A DNA stretch of 64,000 nucleotides from positions 496,001-560,000 of the forward strand of contig JABYQQ010000017.1 of the NCBI GenBank assembly GCA_022605405.1, given 5' to 3'. This stretch comes from Earliella scabrosa (Eukaryota > Basidiomycota > Agaricomycetes > Polyporales > Polyporaceae). Both the position numbers and the translations under genes were made by a program. How positions within the stretch are numbered: the stretch's first letter is position 1; every line of letters starts with the position of its first letter. The notes beneath the pieces are model-generated. The model saw only the letters and a list, made by a program, of their open reading frames with translations. It did no database searches and was not told the origin of the DNA. Shown piece after piece: positions 12,068 through 23,194 of this stretch.

Positions 12068-12847
12068 TGTCGACGTGATTATGTCACAGTGAGAGTCCAT
12101 TCTGATCGTCATTCAGAACGCCTAATGACAGCGTTTTACAGAACGTCTCAAGGCTATCTGACATTCGCGGACATCGGACCCGAACGTTAGAATGATATGA
12201 TGTATTGATCTTGCTCGAGCGATGTTTGCAATCGAACGTTACATCCCCAATAGATTTCCAGAACAGGGGGTTACGATAGAGGACAACCCGTTTGGCTGCG
12301 AGCAAACCACTCCGACCACCGACAGCGCTATGGCATCGGGAAGGCGGGCAAGAGGATGTGACTCACGTCGCAGTCCGAGTCCGAGTTGAGGGCATCGGAC
12401 TAGCACAGATTCCTTTCCTTCAAAGCACTACTGCAAGTTGAGGAAGGAGACACTGCGCTGTTGCACAACGTGTGAGCAGTCCCTCGTCTAGATCGTTATG
12501 GACAGTGCTTAACGTCATAGTCATAGAAATGACTCACGCCTCCCGGACTAAATGAATCACGCCGCAGGACGGCCATCTCTCGAAGTCACTATGCATCCTT
12601 GTTCCGTCGCTGGAGAAGGTTCCGGCGTTCAGTTTTCCAAACGGACCGTCCAACCAATTGGCTCCAGCACGGCAATTTCGGGTGCTTGATCATATTTAAC
12701 TGCCGCGCACAGAACATCATCAAGCCAGAAATACCGTTTCGGCGGGAACTAAGCTGCGCATGAAGCATAGTCTCCGCAGGTGCGCGCTGACATGACGTTG
12801 TTTCCAACGCTTCATTCACAGGTACGCCCTTCGCAGACTGTGATTCG
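12068..12847. other. Spacer between two F-box-like paralogs
   Basis: No gene, repeat or RNA signature is seen. It may hold the promoter or 5' exons of the downstream paralog. Confidence 0.4.
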
Positions 12848-14257
12848 ATGGATCACTACATTGCGCGAGAAGTGTGGCCTAGCCAAGTAAACGCTCGACG
12901 GAGCATAACAAGCCCGAATCTCCAGACCAACATCTACATCCTCTGTCTTCCTTCATACACCGCCCTCCTCAACAATTGTTCCAGATGCGCGCGCCCGCGT
13001 ATGTCGTCGTGTCAGATAAGCAGGTTGTATCTAACAGTCTCTCCACAGAGAACACATCCCCAACGCTGTCATGCCAGTTCAAGACGTCAAATCTCCATCA
13101 CTGAAACGCTTGTTGTAAGTACCATACGTATTTCTCCGACGACGACAACTCATATAGAATACATCAGAGAGAACAGACCACTATCAATGCGAGTCTCTCG
13201 GACGATGGATTTAAGGTCGCTACTGCAATGGCGAGCAACTTGCCGCGCACACTACGCCCTCGCTCTGGAGGATTTGAAAGGCTACCTGCATACAACTCTG
13301 GAGACGTTCGTTCCCAACGGCGCGGACTTCCTCGAGACTCTGACTGAAAGTCGGGGCGTCATAGGAGGTCTCTGTGCCCTCAGCTTCTTCCTACGAGATC
13401 TATCCTTCCCCATTCACTATCTCGAAGTCTTCGTCACCGATCTCACCTTTCACATCATGATGGACTACTTCACCTATTCCTCAGTATTCGCCGCTGATCG
13501 ACTCACCCTCGAAGCTCTCATACTACCACCTCATGCGATATCTCGGCGTAGAGGAATCGCGAGATACGCAGTCTTCCGAACTACGGACCGCAAGATCATC
13601 ATCATCAACGAGTCTACCACGATGAGTCCGTGCACTCCCATTGCTCGGACCTGGACGAGCGCACTCATGAACTTCGTGACTGCGCACACGTTTGGCTGTG
13701 CATACCCTCGCATGACGCTCCGTCGTCACGCCATGTTCTCAGACCTGTTCATGGCCACCATGTCCAACAGAGAACAGATCTTGATGGCATGTCTGGCCCA
13801 TCAGGACTTCTCGTTTGGGACCGACCCATCGCACTGGCCCGAGTACAGCGCGGGCGAAGGCAAGGAGCTGGCCCCAGGCATCACACCATGCTTCCGAGAC
13901 CAATTCCTTTGCCCCGATCAAGGGCGTTATTTCGGAGACCATGGCTCATTCATCGGGTTCATCGATCCACGCTCGTCGGACTCCATCTCGGTTTGGCAGC
14001 GCAGAATTGCTCCATACGGCAATATGGTCGGATGGCGACTATGGAGTGCCTGCGTCTGCGACCGTGGATGTTCCGTCCACGACTCTCTGCTACATCCTGG
14101 AGTCAGGACTATTCCTGTATTCTTCGTCGACGACCCCTTCTTTTCAGTGTACAACACCGTCCCCACTTCCACAAACGTCACCCCTGCCAAACCAGCCGTA
14201 CAACTCTTGCCCATGAGAATTAAGAACCCTGGTAGACCTAGAGCAGTTACCATCTGA
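12848..14257 (+). CDS. F-box/nucleotidyltransferase-like family protein, paralog 2
   Basis: The conserved core runs from ~13190 to the TGA at 14257 and matches paralogs 1 and 3 block by block: MDLRSLLQWRATCR (F-box-like), VIGGLCALSFFLRD, LEVFV, SALMNFVTAHTFGCAYPRMT, and CFRDQFLCPDQGRYFGDHGS. The open frame extends without a stop back to ATG 12848 (469 residues). Its first ~110 residues look unlike protein sequence and include splice-like signals (GTAAGT at 13117, CATATAG near 13159), so the true 5' end is probably multi-exonic and is not resolved here. The gene lies ~0.8 kb downstream of paralog 1 in the same orientation, consistent with tandem duplication followed by strong divergence. Function unknown. 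Confidence 0.58.
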   Translation: MDHYIAREVWPSQVNARRSITSPNLQTNIYILCLPSYTALLNNCSRCARPRMSSCQISRLYLTVSPQRTHPQRCHASSRRQISITETLVVSTIRISPTTTTHIEYIRENRPLSMRVSRTMDLRSLLQWRATCRAHYALALEDLKGYLHTTLETFVPNGADFLETLTESRGVIGGLCALSFFLRDLSFPIHYLEVFVTDLTFHIMMDYFTYSSVFAADRLTLEALILPPHAISRRRGIARYAVFRTTDRKIIIINESTTMSPCTPIARTWTSALMNFVTAHTFGCAYPRMTLRRHAMFSDLFMATMSNREQILMACLAHQDFSFGTDPSHWPEYSAGEGKELAPGITPCFRDQFLCPDQGRYFGDHGSFIGFIDPRSSDSISVWQRRIAPYGNMVGWRLWSACVCDRGCSVHDSLLHPGVRTIPVFFVDDPFFSVYNTVPTSTNVTPAKPAVQLLPMRIKNPGRPRAVTI

Positions 14258-15771
14258 AACGCACCGGTGGGAAGTACGTACAGCGGCCCGCGTAATTATT
14301 TTCAGTACAGCTAGTCCTAGAACGGTCCTAGAATAGAGAACCAAAACTTCCGACATGACTGCGCATCGAGGCGCTTGAGTGATGGCTGTGGGAACGGAAG
14401 CTCGGCCGTCTCGGAGCCGAAATATTGGGGAGCCAATGAGCCCACGTTCTCCGATCGGAGTTTATGGATGAGCTCAGGGAGAACAGTCGCATTTTCGCCA
14501 CCGCCACGTCACAACAGCGCGGCATACGGGGCGCTTAGAGGTGTCCCTGGAACACAGTATCCAATCCTCGACCAAGCTGTGAACACACTGTGAACCTGCT
14601 AAAGCTGACGTTCATGAGGTACGTCATCATTGAAACTTACACCAAACTACTAAGCAAATGTATCCAACATGACAGATTACAAGCTTATCGACCTTTCCGT
14701 AGTCAACTTGACCGAAATAAGACAGATGTTCATATCCAGTCACCACAGAGTGTGACCAGGTTGTCAATGTCAAGATCACGAATACAATACTGCGTAATGA
14801 GTGACTCGAACAACGGAAACACACACAGAAGATCCCAGACAAGACATGAGCCAAACACACAACGTACAACTCACAAAGCAAAGTGCTCTCGAGATAGAGG
14901 TATGACATGACGACGTTCAGGACGAGTAGCTCACGAAGACCTAGCCCAACGACTAAGTATAGCTTCTGAAACAGTGCTCAACGATCGCTAGCGTGCCAGC
15001 AGGTCCACCAGAACTCAGTGAACAGCCGACTGCCCATCGATAAAACAACGATAAACGCACAAACCTCAAGTCATGAAGACGAGGCATGCTTCACGTTGAC
15101 GCAAGAAGTGACTAAAGAGAGTCCGCAGCGACGGCGAACGTGGAAGATGGCAGTCCCAAAGAGCCCTGCACTTCGACAAATGCCTAAAGCACGCCGCCTA
15201 CAAGCATCGAATGGGGTCTGATGAAACGCTGGAGAGAAGAACCTTTGGCATCCGAAGAATCAAATCCTATGGAGCCGAGGCGATCGCTCGTGGACACTCC
15301 GTGCCAGCGCGATGCCCCAGTACGCACCCAGCTATGTCTGGGCCACACGTGTACCGACACTTCACAGGACACGATAGCTGCAATTCGGGACAACAACTCT
15401 CTAGCCATGCGCCGGCGGTCAATTCATGTGCGCTTTCCCGCGCTCAACGACCTCGGCAAACGTTGAAGTGGTCAAACCTTAATTCTCGACCCAAACTGGA
15501 GACACGCTGCACTACCACCAACGATCTTGACTCACGACGCTTCATCCTCTCAAATCTCCCTCGCGTCACGTCGCCGTCTTCATCACAGCTGCTCTTCTAT
15601 CCACAGACGAGTACGACGACTCGTCTTTGCTCAAAGTCGACTTCTTACCCCCCCCCCGACCCAGCACCGCCGCCACAGTCCCTTGTTTTCGAGTCCTTCT
15701 GCACACTACCAACGCACCCACCACGCAGACCGTCTTCTCGCCCTCTCTTTACACGGATAACGACCATTCCG
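14258..15771. other. Region without a supportable gene
   Basis: Short open frames only. The 211-codon frame at 15211-15846 covers the start and first intron of the zinc-cluster gene in another frame and is treated as chance. A pyrimidine-rich stretch (15620-15770) precedes the likely start codon of that gene and may be its 5' leader. Confidence 0.4.
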
Positions 15772-17598
15772 ATGGCCGACGTCACTCAGGTGAGCCTGAA
15801 AGCATCCAGGACGCGACAGGAGACGTCACTAAGAAGAACGGTGTAGGAACGAACGGCTGAGGAGGCGCATGACGCAGGGGAGGACGCGCCGAAGCCGCGC
15901 TGTCAGGAGTGCACCTACCTCAATCATCAGGTGAGTACTGCACGTCCCAACGTCTTTCCTGACTCATTCTGCACCAGTGCGATAACAGCACTCGCTGCGC
16001 ATTGTGCGTCTTGATTGGTGCCGATTGCGTCCGAACGCCAATTAGCGAGGACCCTGCCCACCAACCCATTGTGCTTTACCCAGTTCCGGACCAAAGGTCG
16101 CAAGTTCAAGCCATGGACATCACTGAGGTGAGCCTGAATGCATCCAGGACGCGACAGGAGACGTCACCAAGAAGAACCGTGTAGGAACGAACGGCTGAGG
16201 AGGCGCATGACGCAGGGGAGGACGCGCCGAAGCCGCGCTGTCAGGAGTGCACCTACCTCAATCATCAGGTGAGTACTGCACGTCCCAACGTCTTTCCTGA
16301 CTCATTCTGCACCAGTGCGATAACAGCACTCGCTGCGCATCCTGCGTCTTGATTGGTGCCGATTGCGTCCGAACGCCAATTAGCGAGGACCCTGCCCACC
16401 AACCCATTGTGCTTTGCCCAGTCCCGGACCGAAGATCGCAAGTTCAAGCCATGCAAACCAATGCCACGCTCGAGCAGCGACCCAGGACGCATGCCAATGC
16501 AGGCGTAAGTCTCGATGAACATCTGTTATGCCGTCCAACGACTGATGGACTCGATTTCCGCAGGATCGTCGCCACAACGCGTCAAAATACGGCGATACGA
16601 TAGCAGACCAGGTTCGCTCGTCAAATGTGGGGCCGTCGTACTACGAGACCGTGCTGCGCGACTCCACGTCGAGCGTCGTAAGCCCTCCTCAGCAGACAGC
16701 TCATCCGGAGTCGTCTATGCGGGGACTGCCTGTCAACGTCCGCACGCCTCAAGATGACGAGCCGCCGCGCTTCCGCATCGTAAGCCCTCCAATCATCGCT
16801 ACTATGTCGTCGCCTGACGCCGTGACGTAGCTGAATACCGAGGACTTCGGGTACTTTATCTACGGGTCGTCAGATTTCGACGCCGCCCGCTCGCATCCCG
16901 CACGCGTCACCCACAACGTCACACTGCCATCCACCAGCACATCTGCGGGACAGTCTACTGAGACCTCTATCGTGCCAAGGCCCGACACAACGCTGCTCGG
17001 AATCGCGGATGGGCGCTCTTCGTCGACATCGCAGTACTCGAACAGTGCAACTTCTCTCGCAGCACGCAGTACTCGGGTTCTAGACGCCTCTTCAACGTCC
17101 ATCCCTACGCCAACGCCCACCCTCAACGCAGTTCCTTCGTCCAACGCACAAGCGATCTTCAGAGATCTGTCACAAGTATGTACAGATCGTCGGGACGCAA
17201 GCCATTCCGTGGACTGACCACATCACGTCCCGCTCGCGGTGCAGCCCACCCGTACTTTATCTGGACCATCACGACGAGGTGCAGGACTCGGCTTGAGACA
17301 GATGTCGACTACTCAAGCGGGCGCGAGGAGCCCTTATGTCCGTAAGTCGCCACCCCCACACTACTCTCATTCGGTACCAGTTCAAACCTCAAACGCGCTC
17401 ACCCCAATTTGTTCAGGTATCGCACCTCGACCCCAGTCTCAGACTCCAAATGATCCGAGGACTGGTAAGCACGCGCGACCTACGTTAGTTGACGCTAAGT
17501 GATTATCCATCGCAGAACACCACCACATTGCGTCAAGTTCAGCTCAAGGCGGCAAGGCTACGAAGTACGACGCTGCACGCCCAGGGAAGAAGCTCTGA
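15772..17598 (+). CDS. Protein with two tandem Zn2Cys6-like clusters
   Basis: Exons read by eye: 15772-15789, 15847-15930, 15978-16127, 16185-16268, 16316-16504, 16564-16779, 16831-17175, 17245-17464, 17516-17598. All junctions are GT-AG and in phase, giving ~462 residues from MADVTQ to TGA. Each cluster has the spacing C-x2-C-x6-C-x5-C-x2-C-x6-C, the fungal binuclear zinc cluster, split by an intron after the second Cys segment. The loop between Cys2 and Cys3 is TYLNHQ; the Lys/Arg residues that contact DNA in Gal4-type factors are missing. The two copies come from a 338-bp in-frame genomic duplication. The rest is Ser/Thr/Pro-rich with no recognised domain. It could be a divergent transcription factor or a zinc-binding protein without DNA-binding function. 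The stretch 17342-17380 is in frame and may be a 39-nt intron instead of coding. Confidence 0.7.
15776..16451 (+). repeat. Tandem duplication, 338-bp unit x 2, inside the zinc-cluster gene
   Basis: Two near-identical units (about 15776-16113 and 16114-16451) differ at only a handful of positions. Each contains intron-exon-intron-exon: a 57-nt intron, an 84-nt exon, a 47-nt intron and a 150-nt (first copy) exon. Exon lengths are multiples of three and the junction phases are 0, so the duplication adds 78 codons without breaking the frame. Confidence 0.95.
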
Positions 17599-18183
17599 AA
17601 GCAGAGAAGAGCGCGCCTACCTCGCTCGATTTTCTTGGTTTTCTTGTCGCGCGACGCTTTGTTAGAGGGAGAGCGCAGATCGTATATTGCTAAAAGTGCT
17701 AGGAGTTACCGACGTGTTGCAAGACGCAGCGATCTCGGCGCGCGCTGCTTGTAGTCTAGCATGCACCGCGGAGGAAGGGAAACACATCATGGGAAGTAGT
17801 TGAGACACAAGTATTAGCATACGCGAACAATCACATTACTGACACAGTACCGAGCAACCTATACAGCCCGCAAACATGTCCTAAATCCCCGCTACCATAC
17901 ATCAGCATCGCGGAGACTCAAGACCGGTCGTTGTTGGCCATCTTCGGCAGACGTGAGAGCGACAACTACAGACAAAGGCCGCTCGGCTCAAGCGGTTTCT
18001 ACTAACAAATTATCCACACCAATTGGCGGTTGGCCTCAAGCTTGCGGTACTATAGACACGCCGACCCATGCCGCCGACGCGCAGCAAGATTGGTGCACCG
18101 TTGACTCAGGGAGAGACTCGCACTGCGGACCCGACGAGATATATGTACCGGCAGGTTCGCGTGTGCTCTTACGTCCCAACACG

Positions 18184-19086
18184 ATGGCATCTGAAGAACC
18201 CCACTACAACAATGCAGACACGGAGGTACGTCTGTTCCAGAGCCTAAAGTTCGCATCATTCACGCCGCTATCGCGTAGCCCAAAAGCAAAGAAGCGCAGG
18301 TAGAAGAGTCTAAGTCTGCAGCCATTACTATCTGGAACAGACAGGTACAGGAACGAGTTGGCAATGTACGTATGAGCTCTCGCTCGCTCCGCGTCAAGTT
18401 CTCAACCCCTGGGACCGCAGAAAAGCTCTCGCAGAGTTCTAAGAGCTCTTATCTACCCAGTTGGGAACCTCAGACCTTTGACGCTCCTGCTGTGTATGAA
18501 AACACAGGACGACGACTATCCCGACGCTTGTGGCTGGGTGGAGGACTTCGACCTTAGTCGCTGGTTTCCCTTCGGCTGCAAGGCAATCCGAGTATGGACA
18601 GTTCCGTCGACCGGGTTCACGCTGTCCAATGACTTCACCCTGGTGACGACCAAGTTCCCTGCATCCTGTCCTCTGAACAGATCGCTGCAATGCTCCTTGG
18701 GGATCCAACTGCGCGGAAATATAATTGTGTTCCGACACTCGTCTCGAAGTCCGATGCAAGTGACGAATATCTCGTACTCCGATCGTCAGCTGATCAAGCT
18801 CATTATTCAAAGGTTAGTACGAACAGTTGGAGGCTGATTATACTGCCCTAACACACACCACCACTCGTAGGCGCTATGACGAGGCCACCGAGAGCCTCAC
18901 AGAACAATACGCCGACGCCAACGAACCTGACGCAACGCAGAACGCGGAAGAGCCCACAGCACAGTCAAGGTGCGTGCAATTCCCGTTGATGCTGACGATT
19001 GCTAAGCTGGCGCGTTGCTCAGGACTCCCACCGGAGGTCCAAACGTAGAGACGCACGTCGACAAGCGCCAAGCGCGGGAGCACTAA
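18184..19086 (+). CDS. Unrecognised 227-residue protein, five exons
   Basis: Exons 18184-18225, 18279-18365, 18421-18812, 18871-18969 and 19023-19086 join in frame through GT-AG introns of 53-58 nt to a TAA stop. The large third exon encodes a compact hydrophobic/aromatic segment with DACGWVEDFDLSRWFPFGC, VWTVPSTGFTLSNDF and NIIVFRH, then a charged C-terminal tail. Small residues, Trp and Cys spaced this way suggest a folded domain, but I do not recognise it and see no signal peptide or membrane segment. The frame is also open upstream to ~17953, so an extra 5' exon is possible. It sits between the zinc-cluster gene and the ribonucleotide-reductase-like gene on the same strand. Clean splicing argues for a real gene. 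Confidence 0.6.
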
Positions 19087-19573
19087 GTATGTGCGATAAC
19101 GGCTCGCGGGAGCGCAGACAAAATAGGCCTTCCATTAGAAAGTAACACTGTACCATACACAGCCACCGAAACTTGATCACGCCCGTCTGAGACCGAGGAA
19201 TCGGCGGCATAGAATAAGAACTTTTCAACGCCAGTACACCGCCCTCAAACGTCTTGGTTTAATACCCCCTTGATGTCGACTCATCTTTATCTATTCTAGT
19301 CTATCATCCCACAGTTTCGCCGCCAAGTACAAAGGCTGCACCGAGTCATTGCACGCAGTCCATTAAACTCCGCCGTTCCCGTCGTCCTCTTCGGAACCGT
19401 ACGCCACAAGATCGCATCTCCGGAAACTCCGTTGCGGGACCTCACGACGCTCAACGTCATCACGTAGCAAGCGCACGACCCTCATTGGGCCAAGTGAAAT
19501 AAGTTTCGGCCCGCGTCAACACGTCATCGACCGGACCCCCACGAACAAAGTTGCACTCTCCGACAGAAGACCT

Positions 19574-19583
19574 GTATATATAC
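19574..19583 (+). promoter_or_regulatory. TATA-like element before the R1-like gene
   Basis: GTATATATAC lies ~50 bp upstream of ATG 19631, close enough for a short 5' leader. Position and sequence only. Confidence 0.4.
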
Positions 19584-19630
19584 AACATAGCTCTGTGCAA
19601 CCTACTCAAGATCTCGCCCTACTAATCGCT

Positions 19631-22585
19631 ATGGAAGAGCCCCGTCGATCTTGCACTATCGTCAACAGTGGTGAGTAGTCCTATACGACAACGAATTACA
19701 TCTGACTACGCCCTCCCAGATGGGTGAGTTACCTCAAGAAATAAGTTGACACGCAAGTCTTTGACCTCAACCTCAGGACACTGGAGTCGTTCGAGCCGGA
19801 GAAGGTACTAAGTCCGCCTATACGAGTCCGCCACACACTCATTGGTCCTCCCAGCTAGTACAAACGTTAGAACAAGTGCGATTCAGAACTGCGATGTTCC
19901 CAGGGCACAACTCACACAGTTCATAAACAGCTCATCGAAGGCCTAGCGATAACTAAGGGCAATGTTCAAGTGTATGTATCCAGTCGCTACGCAGAGCCAA
20001 TGAAGATCACGAGGGTCTGTTTAGGGTCGCAGATCACGTAGCTCGCTCTCTTCACGACCCAGTGTCTTCTAGCGATTTGTTGGTACGTAGTTCCCGTTCC
20101 ACGAGCACTCACGACCATCTAACAAGTCTCAAATAAAGCCTCATGCAGCGTCGGCGATAGCAGAATTCGCGCAGTATCATGCCGACTACTGTTTACTTGC
20201 AGGAAGGCTCTATGCGACGTACATACATCAAACAATTAGCGCATCTTTCAGTGAATGGTTCTTACTGCCATCTCTCAGTGAGCCCCCTCGCGCGTTCGCT
20301 TTGAAACCTCTAGAGGCTGAGCACGATGAGTAGACTCAGCAGTCCAGCTCAACCCAGCAATCACCAACTTCGTGAAGAGAAACGAAGCTCAGATCGATCG
20401 CGCAATCGTTCATGAGCGCGACTTCACATATACATAGTAAGTAGCCAGTACGTTTACTTGAACTTAACTAACTCATTCTAGCCCCGAACTCAGACGTCTG
20501 GTCAATTTTGGAATGCTCCGCCGCGGTGTACAACCCAGTGAACGACCTCAGTTCGTATTCATGCGAATGGCACTTGCAGCTCAATACGGGCATATCCAGG
20601 CCGTCCTAGAACTTTACGACGTCCTATCTCGCGGATTATACGCCCACCCATTTCGCTTCATGGCCATCGCCGCTACACAGACGCGAGTGTACGCTGAGGA
20701 CGTCGTTTATCATGTAGATCCATTCAACCTCGACTTCAGAAGAGCTCTTGCAGACCTTGACACCGTATGGAGCTCCGGAGCGGTCGCTGGAATCTCACTT
20801 GCTTGCGTGCCTTGCAAGGAGCAAGTATTTGTTTTCATCCTGCGCCTTACACGGCACGCTAACGTGTGCAACGTCGTCATGGTAGAAACGGGCCTGAGCC
20901 TCGGATGGGGCCACTCAAACTCATGCAGCTGTGCGATGTCCACGCGGAATACCACAAGATAACCTTCGACCATACTGGGTCACTGGCTACGGTCCATCTG
21001 CCAGTATGGCACGCGGACGTAGAAGCGTTCGTGAAATGCAAGACACAATCTGCAGATGCAGATACTACTGTCTCGAACCTCAGTCCAGTGCTGTGGATAC
21101 CAGACGTTTTGTGAGTGTTTATCCATCACAGCAAGTACCTTCTAACATAACTCTACACAGTATGGAGCGGGTGCTGACGAACGAGATGTGGTCTTTGTTT
21201 GACCCTCCAGAAGTCCCGCGACTGCAGGATGCATCCGGTCAACAATTCACGACTGACTACGAATCTTACGAACGCGAAGGGCGATACCGAACACAAATTT
21301 CAGCGAGAGATCTATGGAATCGCATCTCGACCGCACAAGCGGCGAGCGGCTATCCGTCAACCGTCTTCCAGTGTACCGTGAACGGTTAGTGAGCTCTCGC
21401 CATTAAAGATAATGCACTCAAGCTCCTATCGCTCTGTCTAGAGATGAGCAACCAGAGACACCTCGGTCTGATTCGTGCAACCGGACGAGAGCTAGACATC
21501 GCACAACGTTCAACAGGTGTACGCTCACCAACATCGATCCCTGCCTCCATCGCCGTACATCGATTTGTACGGCACGACGGGTCATACGACTTCGACCAGT
21601 TACATCACGTTGTGAAACTAGCAACCAAGAATTGCGACCGACTCCTCGACACCATATCATTCCCAACCCACGCATCCATTCACTGTTCCTACCGGACTCG
21701 CGCGCTCGCGATCAGCACACATGGCCTCGCGGAGGTATTCATCGCGCTTGGCTTTGTGTACGGTTCCCCCGAGTCTAGAGAACTGAACCGCGCTATCTTT
21801 GAAACTATATACCACGCAGCACTGGACGCCAGCTGCGACCTCGCCGAAGAACATGGTCCATATCCAGACTGGAAACATTCCCCCGCTGCTCGAGGAGTGC
21901 TGCACATTGACATGGCCTCCCGCGTGTCTACGAAGAGATTCGACTTCAAAACCCTTCGGTCTCGGATCGCACGTCACGGGCTTCGCAACTCAGTCATAAC
22001 CACTCAGCCCGCGGATTCTTCTAGGATATTCTTCGACGTTCCTTCTGGAGGAGCGGGTCCTCACACGAGGTACGAACAAACCATGATCACATCCATACCT
22101 AACGTTCAGCATCTCCAGTAACATTGTCGAAATCAAAGAGGATCAGAAAACGTACAGATACATCCGCCCCGACCTAGTGAATGCGTTGATGGAGGCTCGA
22201 GTATGGAGTTCACCGATGAGGACATCGATCTTATGGGGTTTGGGTATGAATAACCCCCGTTGCTCTTGTCACTACTAACATTCTTGCCCTAGGATCTCTG
22301 TCATTTGTGGGAGATGTTCCGCATTGGCTACTGGACTTGTACCGCACAGCGCAAGAAGTGCACGCGCTCGTTCTAATGGAGATGGCGGCGGACCGAGCCC
22401 CTTTCGTCGAACAAATCGAGCCAGTCAGGACGCAGGACAGTTATCCTTCGCCGGCATCACTAGTAAGTCAGGGAACGGTCTTAGTGCTGATTTATAAGTC
22501 CGAATACTGACTACAAAGGAAATAGAAACACTTGCAGACCCGCGCCTGGGATGCAGGCCTCAAAACAGGGGTATACCACCCCTGA
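19631..22585 (+). CDS. Ribonucleotide reductase large-subunit-like pseudoenzyme
   Basis: Fourteen exons: 19631-19670, 19720-19723, 19777-19804, 19855-19875, 19984-20082, 20139-20277, 20334-20436, 20482-20820, 20886-21110, 21161-21384, 21442-22069, 22110-22243, 22293-22462, 22526-22585. They join in frame to ~737 residues and follow class Ia R1 from end to end. An ATP-cone-like N-terminus (NSDGTLESFEPEKL) leads to HADYCLLAGRLYATY, the AIVHERDF block, SERPQFVFMRMA, LPVWHADVEAF, MSNQRHLG, a block ending in IFETIYHAALDASCDLAEE (~21790-21850), and GLKTGVYHP at the stop. Normal R1 makes dNDPs using a thiyl radical. Here the N-x-C-x-E site aligns with GRELD, both redox-Cys positions are replaced, the radical-relay Tyr pair is YH, the phosphate-binding PMPTAS segment is lost and the CxxC tail is absent. 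Exon 8 ends either at a GC donor (20821, as listed) or at GT 20825 with acceptor at 20898; both are in frame. An inactive paralog, possibly regulatory. Confidence 0.82.
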
Positions 22586-23194
22586 AGCCCCATCTGCTTC
22601 TCATGCGCTAACGAGACGAAGTCATCATGAAGCATCACAAGGGACAGGGACCAGAGCCTCTGTCGTTGCAAAGTTCCATCAGAGACGCATGCAGTCGTAG
22701 TAATAAATCATAAACCCCTTCCCAGATTCATCCCGAGTCATGAAGTTCCCCGATCGTTCCGTAGCGAGCACTGGCTGAACAACCAAGTCATGAACTCGAT
22801 GAAAACGAAGTCACCCTCGCAGCGCATCAATACTATTCGCGGTGATACGATCCGAGTCCGGAAGAGACTCGGTGCCGCTTCCGTGCGCCTCATAAGCTCC
22901 AAATCAGTATAAGAACCGAACGAGTCAGCTCGGACCAATCTACATATCACAACAACAACGAAGGCTATGTCCGCAGTTGATTGACACAAGAGATGCGGAC
23001 AAAGTATCGCACCGAGGCACGTACATGCTCCCTCCATGCACCGCAGAACATTGCAAAGGCACTGGTGACTCGCACGACACGTCACGATGAGTCACTACCC
23101 AGCTAAACGACATAGGCATCCACTCCAGCGCCAACACCCCACGCTACTGGTACTTCAACTTCGAGCCCCGGAAAGGCCAATCTCCATCCACTCC
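22586..23194. other. Spacer between the R1-like gene and F-box-like paralog 3
   Basis: No independent gene is seen. The frame of the downstream paralog is open back to an ATG at 23087, which is an alternative start for it. Confidence 0.4.

Noticed and set aside
15211..15846. 211-codon open frame upstream of the zinc-cluster gene
   Set aside because: Composition is not protein-like, and it overlaps the first exon and intron of the better-supported zinc-cluster gene in a different frame.
17342..17380. Possible 39-nt intron in the zinc-cluster gene
   Set aside because: It has GTAAGT and CCAG ends but is very short, has no stop and is a multiple of three; both forms are in frame, so it is left as coding.
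19876..19983. Apparent frameshift and stops after LVQTLEQVRF in the R1-like gene
   Set aside because: Treating 19876-19983 as an intron (GTGCGA donor, AACTAAG branch, TCCAG acceptor) restores the ATP-cone frame, so this is not evidence of decay.
22190..22243. Alternative frame reading EFTDEDIDLMGFG near the end of the R1-like gene, suggesting a frameshift
   Set aside because: Only the other frame (VWSSPMRTSILWGLG) joins in phase to the next exon GSLSFVGDVP, so no shift is needed.
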